Below, piece after piece: positions 36,176 to 44,329 of a stretch of 64,000 nt of DNA; position 1 is the first letter of the stretch, and every line of letters begins with the position of its first letter. This stretch comes from Chitinophaga pinensis (GTDB lineage: Bacteria; Bacteroidota; Bacteroidia; Chitinophagales; Chitinophagaceae). The notes beneath the pieces are model-generated. The model did no database searches. It saw only the letters and a list, made by a program, of their open reading frames with translations, and had not been told where the DNA came from. Both the position numbers and the translations under genes were made by a program. The DNA lies in assembly GCA_945876095.1 (NCBI GenBank), contig CAMCMP010000014.1, positions 1 through 64,000 of the forward strand, read 5' to 3'.

Positions 36176-36865
36176 ATGAAAGGGTCTTCACTAAAAAATT
36201 TCACTCTTTTTTTTAGTCTAATCGCATTAACTGATTTAGTTGCAGTCCAATATGACTTACCTCTTGTTCATACCCTAGCTAAACCCTTTCTCATACCTGT
36301 ATTGGCAGCAATGCTTTACAATTCAGCAATAGCTGGCTCTAAAAAATTAGTACCAATAGGCTTATTTTTTTCTTGGTGGGGTGATATTTTTTTATTGTTG
36401 GACAGACCTGGCTCATTTTATTTTATCGCCGGTTTAGCTAGTTTTTTAACTACCCATGTATTGTATATTTTTTATTTTCTATCGATAAAAAATAAAGCAC
36501 CTTCTCTATTTAAAAAACAACCTATTTGGTTTTTATTAACTTTAGGTTATGGTGTAGGGTTAGTAATTTTATTGCTACCACATTTAGGTGTATTAAAAAT
36601 TCCCGTCGTTTTGTATGCAACTGTTATCTGCAGTATGCTTTTGGGTAGTTTGCATATCTATTTTAAAACCAATCGTCCAGCTAATAAATTCTTCATTTTG
36701 GGAGCAACCCTATTTGTACTGTCAGACTCTTTATTGGCAATTAATAAATTTTATCAACCATTTCCAATGGCTGGTGTAGGTATTATGCTAACTTATTGTT
36801 TAGCACAATATTTCATTGTCAGGGGAAGTATTACATTAGATAGTACAGCAATTCCAAACCAGTAA
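36176..36865 (+). CDS. Lysoplasmalogenase-family (YhhN/TMEM86) membrane protein
   Basis: 229-residue integral membrane protein with seven or eight helices. It has the family markers KPFLIPVLAAML in helix II, SWWGDIFLLLD with conserved Asp, FLTTHVLYIFYF and LFVLSDSLLAINKF. Family members hydrolyse the vinyl ether bond of lysoplasmalogens in animals; in bacteria the natural substrate is mostly unknown. It lies 38 bases after the HU/SPOR gene and could be in the same transcript. Confidence 0.8.
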   Translation: MKGSSLKNFTLFFSLIALTDLVAVQYDLPLVHTLAKPFLIPVLAAMLYNSAIAGSKKLVPIGLFFSWWGDIFLLLDRPGSFYFIAGLASFLTTHVLYIFYFLSIKNKAPSLFKKQPIWFLLTLGYGVGLVILLLPHLGVLKIPVVLYATVICSMLLGSLHIYFKTNRPANKFFILGATLFVLSDSLLAINKFYQPFPMAGVGIMLTYCLAQYFIVRGSITLDSTAIPNQ

Positions 36866-36888
36866 ATAGAACAATTGGACTTACACCA

Positions 36889-38052
36889 TTAACATTTTTC
36901 TAATGCCTGCATAATATCAGCTAGGATATCATCTACATGTTCTAAACCAACAGATATTCGAATAAGACCTGGAGTTATATTAGTAGCCAAGCGCTCTTCT
37001 TCTGTTAATTTTGAATGAGTAGTACTTGCAGGATGAGAGGCAATACTTCGGGTATCACCAAGATTAGCCGTAAGTGAAAGCATTTTAAGACTATTTAAAA
37101 AAGTACGACCAGTTTCCAACCCTCCTGAAAGATTGAAACAAACTATTCCTCCGCCATTTTGCATTTGCTTAATAGCAATTTCGTATTGAGGATGACTTGG
37201 AAGAAAGGGGTATTTCAAAAAACTAATTTTGGGATGATTTTCCAATATGGTAGCAATGTGTAAGGCATTCTTAGCATGCCTTTCCATTCGTACATCTAAG
37301 GTTTCGAGGCTCTTACTCAACACCCAAGCATTAAAAGGCGACATAGCAGGACCAGTACTTCTACAGAAAGCAAATATTTCATCAATTAACTCCTTTTTAC
37401 CAACCACCACTCCACCTAAAACACGTCCCTGCCCATCAATCCATTTAGTAGCTGAATGTACCACTAGATGCGCTCCAAAATCAATAGGACGTTGGCAAAC
37501 AGGGGTAGCAAAACAATTATCAACATTTAAAATAAGGTTGTATTTTATAGCCAGCAAACTCAACTTCTCTAAATCAATAACAGCCAAACCAGGATTAGTA
37601 GGCGTTTCCACATAAATCATCTTGGTATTAGGTCGGATGGCAGCTTCCCATTGATCAGGTTGTTCAGCACTCACATAACTATATTCGATACCATAATTAG
37701 GGAGATATTTTTTTATCAATGTATGCGTACTTCCAAATATGGAATTACAAGATAAAAGATGATCGCCTTTTTTTAATAAGGCCATAAATGAAGCAAAAAC
37801 AGCACTCATTCCAGATGAGGTAGAACATCCAGCCTCTGCACCTTCAAGAGCCACCATTTTATCGGTAAATTCCTTTACACTAGGGTTACTAAAGCGACTA
37901 TAAATATTGTCCTCACTCTCATCAGCAAAAGCTGCGCGCATATCTTCAGCATTTTCAAAACAAAAACTACTTGAAAGAAACAAGGGAGTGGAATGTTCCA
38001 TTTCATTGGTTCGATCAGTTTGAATACGAATAGCCTGTGTAATTGGGTTCAT
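36889..38052 (-). CDS. metZ: O-acetylhomoserine/O-succinylhomoserine sulfhydrylase
   Basis: PLP-dependent trans-sulfuration-family enzyme of 387 residues. The Schiff-base lysine sits in HSATKWIDGQGRVLGG, and other family motifs are YSRFSNPS, SSGMSAVFASFMALLKKGD, ETPTNPG and VDNCFATP. The reaction adds sulfide to an activated homoserine to give homocysteine. Because metX nearby encodes homoserine O-acetyltransferase, the O-acetyl ester is the probable substrate. The metZ name follows the most similar group and could be metY by activity. Confidence 0.88.
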   Translation of the reverse strand: MNPITQAIRIQTDRTNEMEHSTPLFLSSSFCFENAEDMRAAFADESEDNIYSRFSNPSVKEFTDKMVALEGAEAGCSTSSGMSAVFASFMALLKKGDHLLSCNSIFGSTHTLIKKYLPNYGIEYSYVSAEQPDQWEAAIRPNTKMIYVETPTNPGLAVIDLEKLSLLAIKYNLILNVDNCFATPVCQRPIDFGAHLVVHSATKWIDGQGRVLGGVVVGKKELIDEIFAFCRSTGPAMSPFNAWVLSKSLETLDVRMERHAKNALHIATILENHPKISFLKYPFLPSHPQYEIAIKQMQNGGGIVCFNLSGGLETGRTFLNSLKMLSLTANLGDTRSIASHPASTTHSKLTEEERLATNITPGLIRISVGLEHVDDILADIMQALEKC

Positions 38053-38120
38053 AGTATTAATATCAACTCCAATCCCAGTCTTCCAAATAGAGAAAAATAA
38101 GAATGGAGAGTTAAAAAATT

Positions 38121-38163
38121 GCTTTATTAATTATTTTCAAAAAAAGAAAATTATTAATAAAGC
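38121..38163. other. AT-rich hairpin between osmC and metZ
   Basis: Inverted repeat of 18 bp with one mismatch (38121-38138, 38146-38163) and a loop of seven A. It stands between osmC and metZ on the same strand and could end the osmC transcript or fold in the metZ leader. No riboswitch was recognised in this gap. Confidence 0.4.
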
Positions 38164-38324
38164 GTTCATTAAAAAAGAACTCATTGCAATTTAGTTTCAA
38201 AAATTGACAAATGATATTTCATTCAATTTCAAAAACATAACTCAACTTTTAAAATCAATTTTGTTTTTGTCAAAGGAAAAAACAAAATTTTACAAATCTA
38301 AATAATCTTAACTCATCAGCTCTT

Positions 38325-38759
38325 TTAAGAGGCAGAAGTTTTAGTTACTCTTACCTCCCAACTAAGGTTGGTTCCGCCTCTTCGAAGCGTTTCAGACACA
38401 GAGCAGTACTTATTCATTGATAGATCGCAAGCGCGTTGAGCTTTATCTAAATCTATATCTCCCGTAAGCTCAAATACGATCTTTACATTTTCCCAGAGAG
38501 AGGGTTCCTTCCCTACTTCACGTTCTCCTTCAATGTGCATTGAAAAATCAACGATCGTCTGGCGTTGCTTTTGAAGGATCATTACAATATCTATACCACT
38601 ACATCCTCCCATACCCATCAATAATACCTGCATGGGTCGTATACCAAAATCTACCCCACCGCTTTCAGTACTGGTATCCATTTTTAACAGGTGTCCGCTG
38701 GCATCGATGGCCTCAAAACCAAAATCACCTGCCACCCTCTTTAAATTTATTTTGATCAT
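38325..38759 (-). CDS. OsmC-family peroxiredoxin-like protein
   Basis: 144 residues of the OsmC/Ohr fold. Two redox-active cysteines are expected: one in the GMGGCSGIDIVMIL segment (about residue 54), the other in CDLSMNKYCSVSETL near 118-125, which matches the OsmC-like branch rather than Ohr. Such enzymes reduce organic hydroperoxides. Upstream of metZ and divergent from metX; no clear functional link to methionine synthesis. Confidence 0.85.
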   Translation of the reverse strand: MIKINLKRVAGDFGFEAIDASGHLLKMDTSTESGGVDFGIRPMQVLLMGMGGCSGIDIVMILQKQRQTIVDFSMHIEGEREVGKEPSLWENVKIVFELTGDIDLDKAQRACDLSMNKYCSVSETLRRGGTNLSWEVRVTKTSAS

Positions 38760-38828
38760 TTCTCAATATTTTTACAAATATAAATGCTGCAAGCCTTTAC
38801 TTTGCATTTTTATACGTATTGTTACTAA

Positions 38829-39842
38829 ATGAACTATTTGCATTATCCACATACATTAGCTTTGGAATGCGGTGAGTCACTGCCTTCAATAACCATTGCT
38901 TACAGCACTTATGGGACAATGAATGCTGATAAAAACAACGTTGTTTGGGTCTGCCATGCCCTTACAGCCAATTCAGAAGCTGCAGACTGGTGGGGTGGAA
39001 TGATTGGATCTGATCAAGTTATAGACCCCGAAAAGCATTTTATAGTTTGTGCCAACATCCTAGGTTCTTGTTATGGCAGCACTGGCCCCCTCAGCATTAA
39101 CCCTGTTACAGAAGCTCCTTATTATAGTAGCTTTCCGCTAATTACCATCCGCGATATGGTAAAAGCCCATATCCTTTTACGTGAGCACCTTGGAATTGAA
39201 AAAATATTTTTATTAATGGGTGGAAGTATGGGTGGCTACCAAGCCATGGAATGGTGTATCATGGAAAATGATAGAATTGGACAGTTATTTTTACTAGCCA
39301 CCTCTGCTACTGAAAGTGCCTGGGGAATAGCGATACACACCGCACAGCGGTTGGCAATTGAAGCCGATCAAAGTTGGCAGTCGCCCTCAGCAGAGGCAGG
39401 TGCAAATGGTTTGAAAGCAGCCAGAGCCATTGGTATGCTAACCTATCGAAATTACCAAATTATGGTAGCCCAACAAAAAGATCCAGATTCAGAAAAAATA
39501 GATCAATATAAAGCCTCCTCCTATATTCAATACCAAGGGAGCAAATTGGTGCAACGTTTCAATGCGATGAGTTATTGGTTACTTTCAAAGAGTATGGACA
39601 GTCACCATATTGGAAGAGGTAGAGGTGGAAACACTGCTTTGATTTTAAAGGATATTATTCAAAAGACTCTGCTAATTGGAATCAACAGCGATATTCTTTG
39701 TCCGATTGCTGAGCAGCAGTTTTTAAACCGACATCTTCCCAATGCAAATTTGGTAGTGATTGATTCTAACTATGGTCATGATGGATTTATGGTAGAGACA
39801 AGTATTATCTCTCAACACTTAGCCAATTGGATGGGGAAATAA
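38829..39842 (+). CDS. metX: Homoserine O-acetyltransferase
   Basis: Alpha/beta hydrolase-fold acyltransferase of 337 residues making O-acetylhomoserine from homoserine and acetyl-CoA. The nucleophile elbow is GGSMGGYQAMEW, the oxyanion and substrate segments include CHALTANSEAADWW and NILGSCYGSTGP, and the triad closes with SDILCP (Asp) and NYGHDGFMVE (His). All are as in MetX. It should feed the sulfhydrylase encoded at 36889-38052. Confidence 0.92.
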   Translation: MNYLHYPHTLALECGESLPSITIAYSTYGTMNADKNNVVWVCHALTANSEAADWWGGMIGSDQVIDPEKHFIVCANILGSCYGSTGPLSINPVTEAPYYSSFPLITIRDMVKAHILLREHLGIEKIFLLMGGSMGGYQAMEWCIMENDRIGQLFLLATSATESAWGIAIHTAQRLAIEADQSWQSPSAEAGANGLKAARAIGMLTYRNYQIMVAQQKDPDSEKIDQYKASSYIQYQGSKLVQRFNAMSYWLLSKSMDSHHIGRGRGGNTALILKDIIQKTLLIGINSDILCPIAEQQFLNRHLPNANLVVIDSNYGHDGFMVETSIISQHLANWMGK

Positions 39843-39890
39843 GTTGGTTACTAAAAACATCAAAATAGACATTTCATTATTATAAACCTT

Positions 39891-40643
39891 TTACCTTTTT
39901 CTTCTTTTTCGAAGATCCAAATTTTGTAAATAAACCATCCGGAGTATATTCAAAATGCGAAACTTATTACCTGAAGGTAATTGCTGAAAAAGATTAATAT
40001 ATTCAAGCTGAAGACTGTTCCCCTGATTGATTTTATATTTGAAAGCTAAAGTAATTCTATTTTGGTCAAAATAATTATATACTATTTGCTTACCTGCATG
40101 AATAAATATTTCGTCACTCAAAATTAGAGAAATATTTTTAAGCAATCCTTCTCTTTTACTGAGGGGTAATTCAGCTAAAACTAAATACCTAAAACGAAAG
40201 TTAAAAGGAGTTTCAGGTGCAAGAGTAGAATCATTTAAAAGTACTTTTCTAAATCTTTCTTCAAACCGAAGTCTCTGAGTAATTTTTTTTGAAGAAAAGC
40301 TGCTAAGTAATTGAATTTGTTGCCATGGGCGATATTCAGGTTGAGTAACTTTAATCTTTGAATAAGCAGGAAGTACTGAAATATGTTGATACCCAGCTGC
40401 TAATTTGATAAAATCATTTACACTCCATGAAAGTCCTACTAATACGAGAGTTTGCGAAGCTTTGTTAACAGAATGATCCATTGAACGTATAGTAGATTCA
40501 GCCATCAACCCTAATTGATTACTTACTTTAAATTTACCTGAAAAGGTGAGCCAATTCTGACTAGTATGCTCCACACTTTTTATACCCTGAGAATAAAGAG
40601 AATAAGAAAAAAATACAATTACAAAGAAAAAGAAAGACTTCAT
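39891..40643 (-). CDS. Secreted DUF2490-type beta-barrel-like protein
   Basis: Signal peptide (1-19, ending LYSQG) followed by about 230 residues of alternating amphipathic strands (NWLTFSGKFKVSNQLGLMAE, QRLRFEERFRKV, RFRYLVLAELPL, ITLAFKYKINQGNSLQLEYINLFQ). This pattern fits DUF2490, predicted outer-membrane beta-barrels. Function unknown. It lies after the sulfur operon with a 297-base gap that holds a palindrome and a hairpin. Confidence 0.7.
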   Translation of the reverse strand: MKSFFFFVIVFFSYSLYSQGIKSVEHTSQNWLTFSGKFKVSNQLGLMAESTIRSMDHSVNKASQTLVLVGLSWSVNDFIKLAAGYQHISVLPAYSKIKVTQPEYRPWQQIQLLSSFSSKKITQRLRFEERFRKVLLNDSTLAPETPFNFRFRYLVLAELPLSKREGLLKNISLILSDEIFIHAGKQIVYNYFDQNRITLAFKYKINQGNSLQLEYINLFQQLPSGNKFRILNILRMVYLQNLDLRKRRKR

Positions 40644-40768
40644 TTAAAAAAAATTTAACATAAGGAAATTTAGAATTGGAGAGATAAAAAAATACAAGAT
40701 GAAGACTTTCAACATAAAAAAATTATTTTACATATTAATTTCAATAAAGATAATATTATATTTAATAG

Positions 40769-40785
40769 TCTACTAAACCTATAGA
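40769..40785. promoter_or_regulatory. Palindromic site TCTA-N9-TAGA (downstream end of sulfur cluster)
   Basis: TCTACTAAACCTATAGA lies in the gap between the TauE gene and the DUF2490 gene. It matches 14 of 17 bases of a site (reverse strand) at 52191-52207 upstream of cysH. It could be an operator shared by the sulfur regulon, or chance in AT-rich DNA. Confidence 0.35.
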
Positions 40786-40860
40786 CAGAATATTTTGAAA
40801 TTTAATTTCTTTAAATTAACAATTAAATACTGAAGGAAATTTAGTATTTACTAATTACGG

Positions 40861-40898
40861 AACTATGATAAATAATTTTTGAATTATTTATCATAGTT
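40861..40898. terminator. Perfect 17-bp hairpin downstream of the sulfur operon
   Basis: AACTATGATAAATAATT (40861-40877) and its exact complement (40882-40898) enclose a TTTG loop. It lies 43 bases after the last gene of the sulfur operon. No T tract follows, so it may stabilise or process the transcript end rather than terminate alone. Confidence 0.55.
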
Positions 40899-40940
40899 GA
40901 TATAAAACGAACAGTTGTTGACAATGAAGATAAAATGACC

Positions 40941-41906
40941 CTATAAAAAAAATGCTTTATAAACAGTTATCAAGCTACAAAAAATAACTACTATCCCCAC
41001 TGCAATGAACATTTTTTTAGTAGGCAACTTAGAAGTAAGCATAGCAGAGAAAGGAGCAGTAACAATACCACCTATCAATAATCCTGCAACAATATTCCAA
41101 TGATGAATACCAATAGTAAATATAAAAGTAATGGCGCTGGCAACTGTTAAAATACATTTAGCAAAAGTGGAACTTCCAATTACATATCGAGGAGTATGAC
41201 CATTTTTAATAAAAGTACCTGTTACCAAAGGTCCCCAGCCCCCACCTCCAAATGAATCTATAAAACCACCAATCAAACCTAGAAAAGTAATATTGACCTT
41301 TTTCTTTTTCTGACTATTATCTATTGAACTAAATGCATTTTGTAAAATTCTTATACCCAAATACATTGTATAGAAAGCAATAAAGGGTTTAGTCATTTTT
41401 GCATACCGTTCCCCTACATAAGTCAATAATAATGCTCCTATAACTGCACCTATAATTGCAGGTATTGCCAAGGACTTGACTAGTTTTTTATTAATATTAC
41501 CCAACTGCCAATGACTGATTGATCCAGCTGCACTAGTAAATGATTCCGCAGAATGAATACTAGCACTGATTACTGGAGGAGGAACATTTAGAACTAACAA
41601 AATGGTCGTACAAATTACGCCATAACCCATTCCCATAGAGCCTGCCACTACTTCAGCACTAAAACCTACTAAAAGCATCCAATAAAATAAATGGTTATCC
41701 TTTTGCAATGCCAATTGCAAAAGGGAAAGCTGCTCAGCTGAAAGAAAAAAATAAGTAAATAAAACAACCAAGGCAATAACTGATACAGCTACCATATATT
41801 TATTCAGCACTTTACGTCGAGATAAAATCAACTCATTGACTGTAGAAACCACTTCTTCCGAATGAGTAATTTCTACAATTATTTCTTCAGGTGTATTTGA
41901 TTTCAT
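40941..41906 (-). CDS. TauE/SafE-family sulfite/sulfonate exporter
   Basis: 321-residue polytopic membrane protein with about eight helices. Two family motifs repeat: GFSAEVVAGSMGMGYG in the first half and GLIGGFIDSFGGGGWGP in the second. TauE/SafE proteins export sulfite, sulfoacetate or related anions. As the last gene of a sulfate-assimilation operon, one base from the preceding gene, a role in removing excess sulfite is likely, although uptake cannot be excluded. Confidence 0.88.
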   Translation of the reverse strand: MKSNTPEEIIVEITHSEEVVSTVNELILSRRKVLNKYMVAVSVIALVVLFTYFFLSAEQLSLLQLALQKDNHLFYWMLLVGFSAEVVAGSMGMGYGVICTTILLVLNVPPPVISASIHSAESFTSAAGSISHWQLGNINKKLVKSLAIPAIIGAVIGALLLTYVGERYAKMTKPFIAFYTMYLGIRILQNAFSSIDNSQKKKKVNITFLGLIGGFIDSFGGGGWGPLVTGTFIKNGHTPRYVIGSSTFAKCILTVASAITFIFTIGIHHWNIVAGLLIGGIVTAPFSAMLTSKLPTKKMFIAVGIVVIFCSLITVYKAFFL

Positions 41907-41907
41907 C

Positions 41908-42543
41908 TTATTTATCTTGAGAAAGTTTTTTGGTTATTTCATTTAACTGCTTTACTTTTTCTGCAAAGTCGCCCCCCATCTTATTTCTTATTAATTGCAT
42001 ATTGCTTAACAATTCGTCGATTTCATCGGGTAAGGTTTCATTTAAAAATTCCTTTACCCTTTTAGCGATGGTAGGTGATTTACCATTGGTGCTAATAGCA
42101 ATTTTTAGATTCCCTTTTTGTACAATTGAACCCAGATAAAAATCACAGAGCGATGGTTTATCTGCAGCATTCACCAACTTACCCTTCGCTTTTGCATCAC
42201 TACTTACCTGCCTACTCACCGACTCTTCATTTACTGCAGCAAAAACAATATCGGAACCATCAATGTCTGAACTTTGATAAGCACGTTCAATTAATTCCAC
42301 ATTATTCATACCTGCTACCATCTCTTTTATTTCTTTACTGATTTGAGTAGCTACTAATTTTATTTTTCCACTAGGGGCATTCTGTAATACGACTGATAAT
42401 TTTTCCATTCCTACATACCCTCCTCCCACTATCAATAAGGATAAATTCTCCAGCTTTAGAAATACTGGAAACAAACGATTACCCGCTAGGGATAAATCAT
42501 TTTCACCAAGCGGTTCAACCAAAGAAGTAATTTTATCTGTCAT
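41908..42543 (-). CDS. Precorrin-2 dehydrogenase/sirohydrochlorin ferrochelatase (CysG N-terminal type)
   Basis: 211 residues equivalent to the N-terminal half of CysG or to Met8p. The NAD-binding motif is LLIVGGGYVGMEKL, followed by VNAADKPSLCDFYLGSIVQKGNLKIAISTNGKSPTIAKRVKE, typical of the family. It oxidises precorrin-2 to sirohydrochlorin and may insert iron. With cobA in the same operon it completes siroheme synthesis for CysI, so the two CysG halves are separate genes here. sirC or cysG would be acceptable names. Confidence 0.9.
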   Translation of the reverse strand: MTDKITSLVEPLGENDLSLAGNRLFPVFLKLENLSLLIVGGGYVGMEKLSVVLQNAPSGKIKLVATQISKEIKEMVAGMNNVELIERAYQSSDIDGSDIVFAAVNEESVSRQVSSDAKAKGKLVNAADKPSLCDFYLGSIVQKGNLKIAISTNGKSPTIAKRVKEFLNETLPDEIDELLSNMQLIRNKMGGDFAEKVKQLNEITKKLSQDK

Positions 42544-42598
42544 AGTTTAATTTCAAAATCTTTCTACTACAATTAGAATACGTAAATATTGCTACCAA

Positions 42599-44263
42599 CT
42601 AAAATTGTGTTCGAAAAGCATAATCTCCAAATGATTCCTTGCTTTTTCTGTTTTCCTTAAAAGAAGAAAATAGACTATCCAATTCAGTTAATATTTGTGA
42701 CTCATCTAAACTTTCTTTAAACAATTGATTCAAACGTTGTCCCTCATTATCTCCTCCAATATGAAGGTTATACCTTCCTGGAGCAGTTCCTACCAAACCA
42801 ATTTCAGTAGCGTAAGGTCTGGCACATCCATTAGGACATCCCGTCATTCGCATAATAATACTTTCGTTTTGCAACAGATGTTTTTCTAGCAAAGGCTCAA
42901 TCTTTGAAATCAGAGAAGGCATATAGCGCTGTGCTTCAGCTAAGGCAAGTGGACAGGTTGGCAAAGCAACACAGGCCATTGCATTTTTTCTAATTACCGA
43001 TGCAGCCTCTGTATGTTCGATGATTTTAAAACGTTTTAAAATTTCATTAATAGATGGTTTATCCTTTTCAGCAATATCACTTATAATCATGTTTTGATTA
43101 CTAGTAAAAAGGAAATTACATTTTCCAGTCTGAGCAATCTCCAACAAAGCAGTCTTCAGAGCTAATTTTTCATCGTCAAGCACTCTACCATTTTCAATAA
43201 ATAAAGTATAATACCATTTTCCTGAAAAACTTTTTTCCCATCCATAACGATCAACACGACTAGTAAAAACAAAGGGTCTTGCAGGTTCCAGATCAAAACC
43301 AGTTCTTTTTTCAACTTCTTTTCGATATTGATCTACTCCCATTTTATCAAGGGTATACTTTAACCTTGCTAGTTTACGATCGCTCCTATTTCCATTGTCG
43401 CGCTGAACAGTAAGAATTTCATAAACTGTTTTTAACACTTTCTCCTCTGTGTCTGCAAATCCAATTACTGTTCCTAATCTTGCATAGGTTTCAGCATTAC
43501 CATGGGTAGTAGATAGTCCGCCACCAATCGCTATATTAAAACCCTTTAACTGATTATCTTCTATGATTGCAATCAAACCAATATCATTGGTTAAAACGTC
43601 CACGTCATTATTAGGAGGAATGACAATCCCAATTTTAAATTTCCTTGGCAAATAACGTTTCTGATATAAAGGATCTTCTTCTTCTTTTTTATCAATTACC
43701 AATTCATCATCTAGCCAAACTTCATAATATGCCTTAGATTTAGGCATTAATAATGTACTAATCTTATCAGCATAAGCAAATACTTGTGCGTGTATTGGTG
43801 ATTCACTTGGATTAGAACTACAGGCTACATTTCTATTGATATCTCCACAGGTAGCGATAGAATCAAGATAGGATTCATTAAAAGCTTGAATGGTAGGTTT
43901 TATTTTAGCCTTTATTAATCCATGTAATTGAATCGTTTGGCGAGTAGTAATTTTAATAACACCTGTAGAATTATCGCCAGCAATATGATGCGCAGCAATC
44001 CATTGTTTAGCAGAAATCAGTCCTCCAGGTAAACGCAAACGGATCATGAATGTATACAATCTATCTAATTTTTTAGCAGCACGTTCCTCCCTTCTATCAC
44101 GGTCATCCTGCTGATACATTCCATGAAATTTGATCACCGCTTGATCATCCTCACGAATAGCGCCAGTGATTTCATCTGTTAAGCTTTGCCTGATAGTGCC
44201 TCTCAGTGCATCACTAGCTTCTTTAATATTTTCAATCGCTGATTTTTTATTTTTCTCTGACAT
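42599..44263 (-). CDS. cysI: Sulfite reductase hemoprotein beta-component
   Basis: Siroheme/[4Fe-4S] enzyme of 554 residues reducing sulfite to sulfide. The cluster cysteines are in MACVALPTCPLALAEA and MTGCPNGCARPY, the last of which also ligates siroheme. The siroheme-binding half has TRQTIQLHGL and SSNPSE. It has the size of NADPH-type CysI. It is followed by the siroheme gene and preceded by cysJ, so a CysJI complex with NADPH as donor is indicated. Confidence 0.94.
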   Translation of the reverse strand: MSEKNKKSAIENIKEASDALRGTIRQSLTDEITGAIREDDQAVIKFHGMYQQDDRDRREERAAKKLDRLYTFMIRLRLPGGLISAKQWIAAHHIAGDNSTGVIKITTRQTIQLHGLIKAKIKPTIQAFNESYLDSIATCGDINRNVACSSNPSESPIHAQVFAYADKISTLLMPKSKAYYEVWLDDELVIDKKEEEDPLYQKRYLPRKFKIGIVIPPNNDVDVLTNDIGLIAIIEDNQLKGFNIAIGGGLSTTHGNAETYARLGTVIGFADTEEKVLKTVYEILTVQRDNGNRSDRKLARLKYTLDKMGVDQYRKEVEKRTGFDLEPARPFVFTSRVDRYGWEKSFSGKWYYTLFIENGRVLDDEKLALKTALLEIAQTGKCNFLFTSNQNMIISDIAEKDKPSINEILKRFKIIEHTEAASVIRKNAMACVALPTCPLALAEAQRYMPSLISKIEPLLEKHLLQNESIIMRMTGCPNGCARPYATEIGLVGTAPGRYNLHIGGDNEGQRLNQLFKESLDESQILTELDSLFSSFKENRKSKESFGDYAFRTQF

Positions 44264-44271
44264 AGGCGCCC

Positions 44272-44283
44272 CCCGATATCGGG
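44272..44283. other. 12-bp palindrome CCCGATATCGGG before cysI
   Basis: A perfect GC-rich palindrome in otherwise AT-rich spacer, eight bases before the cysI start codon. It could be a regulatory site, a small mobile repeat or part of the leader. Confidence 0.4.
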
Positions 44284-44329
44284 ATTATTTTATTGATTAA
44301 TATTTTTTTTAGCTTTTATGGTTTCAATT

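Noticed and set aside
38053..38324. SAM riboswitch upstream of metZ
   Set aside because: The gap is very AT-rich and only one simple hairpin is seen; no conserved riboswitch core was recognised.
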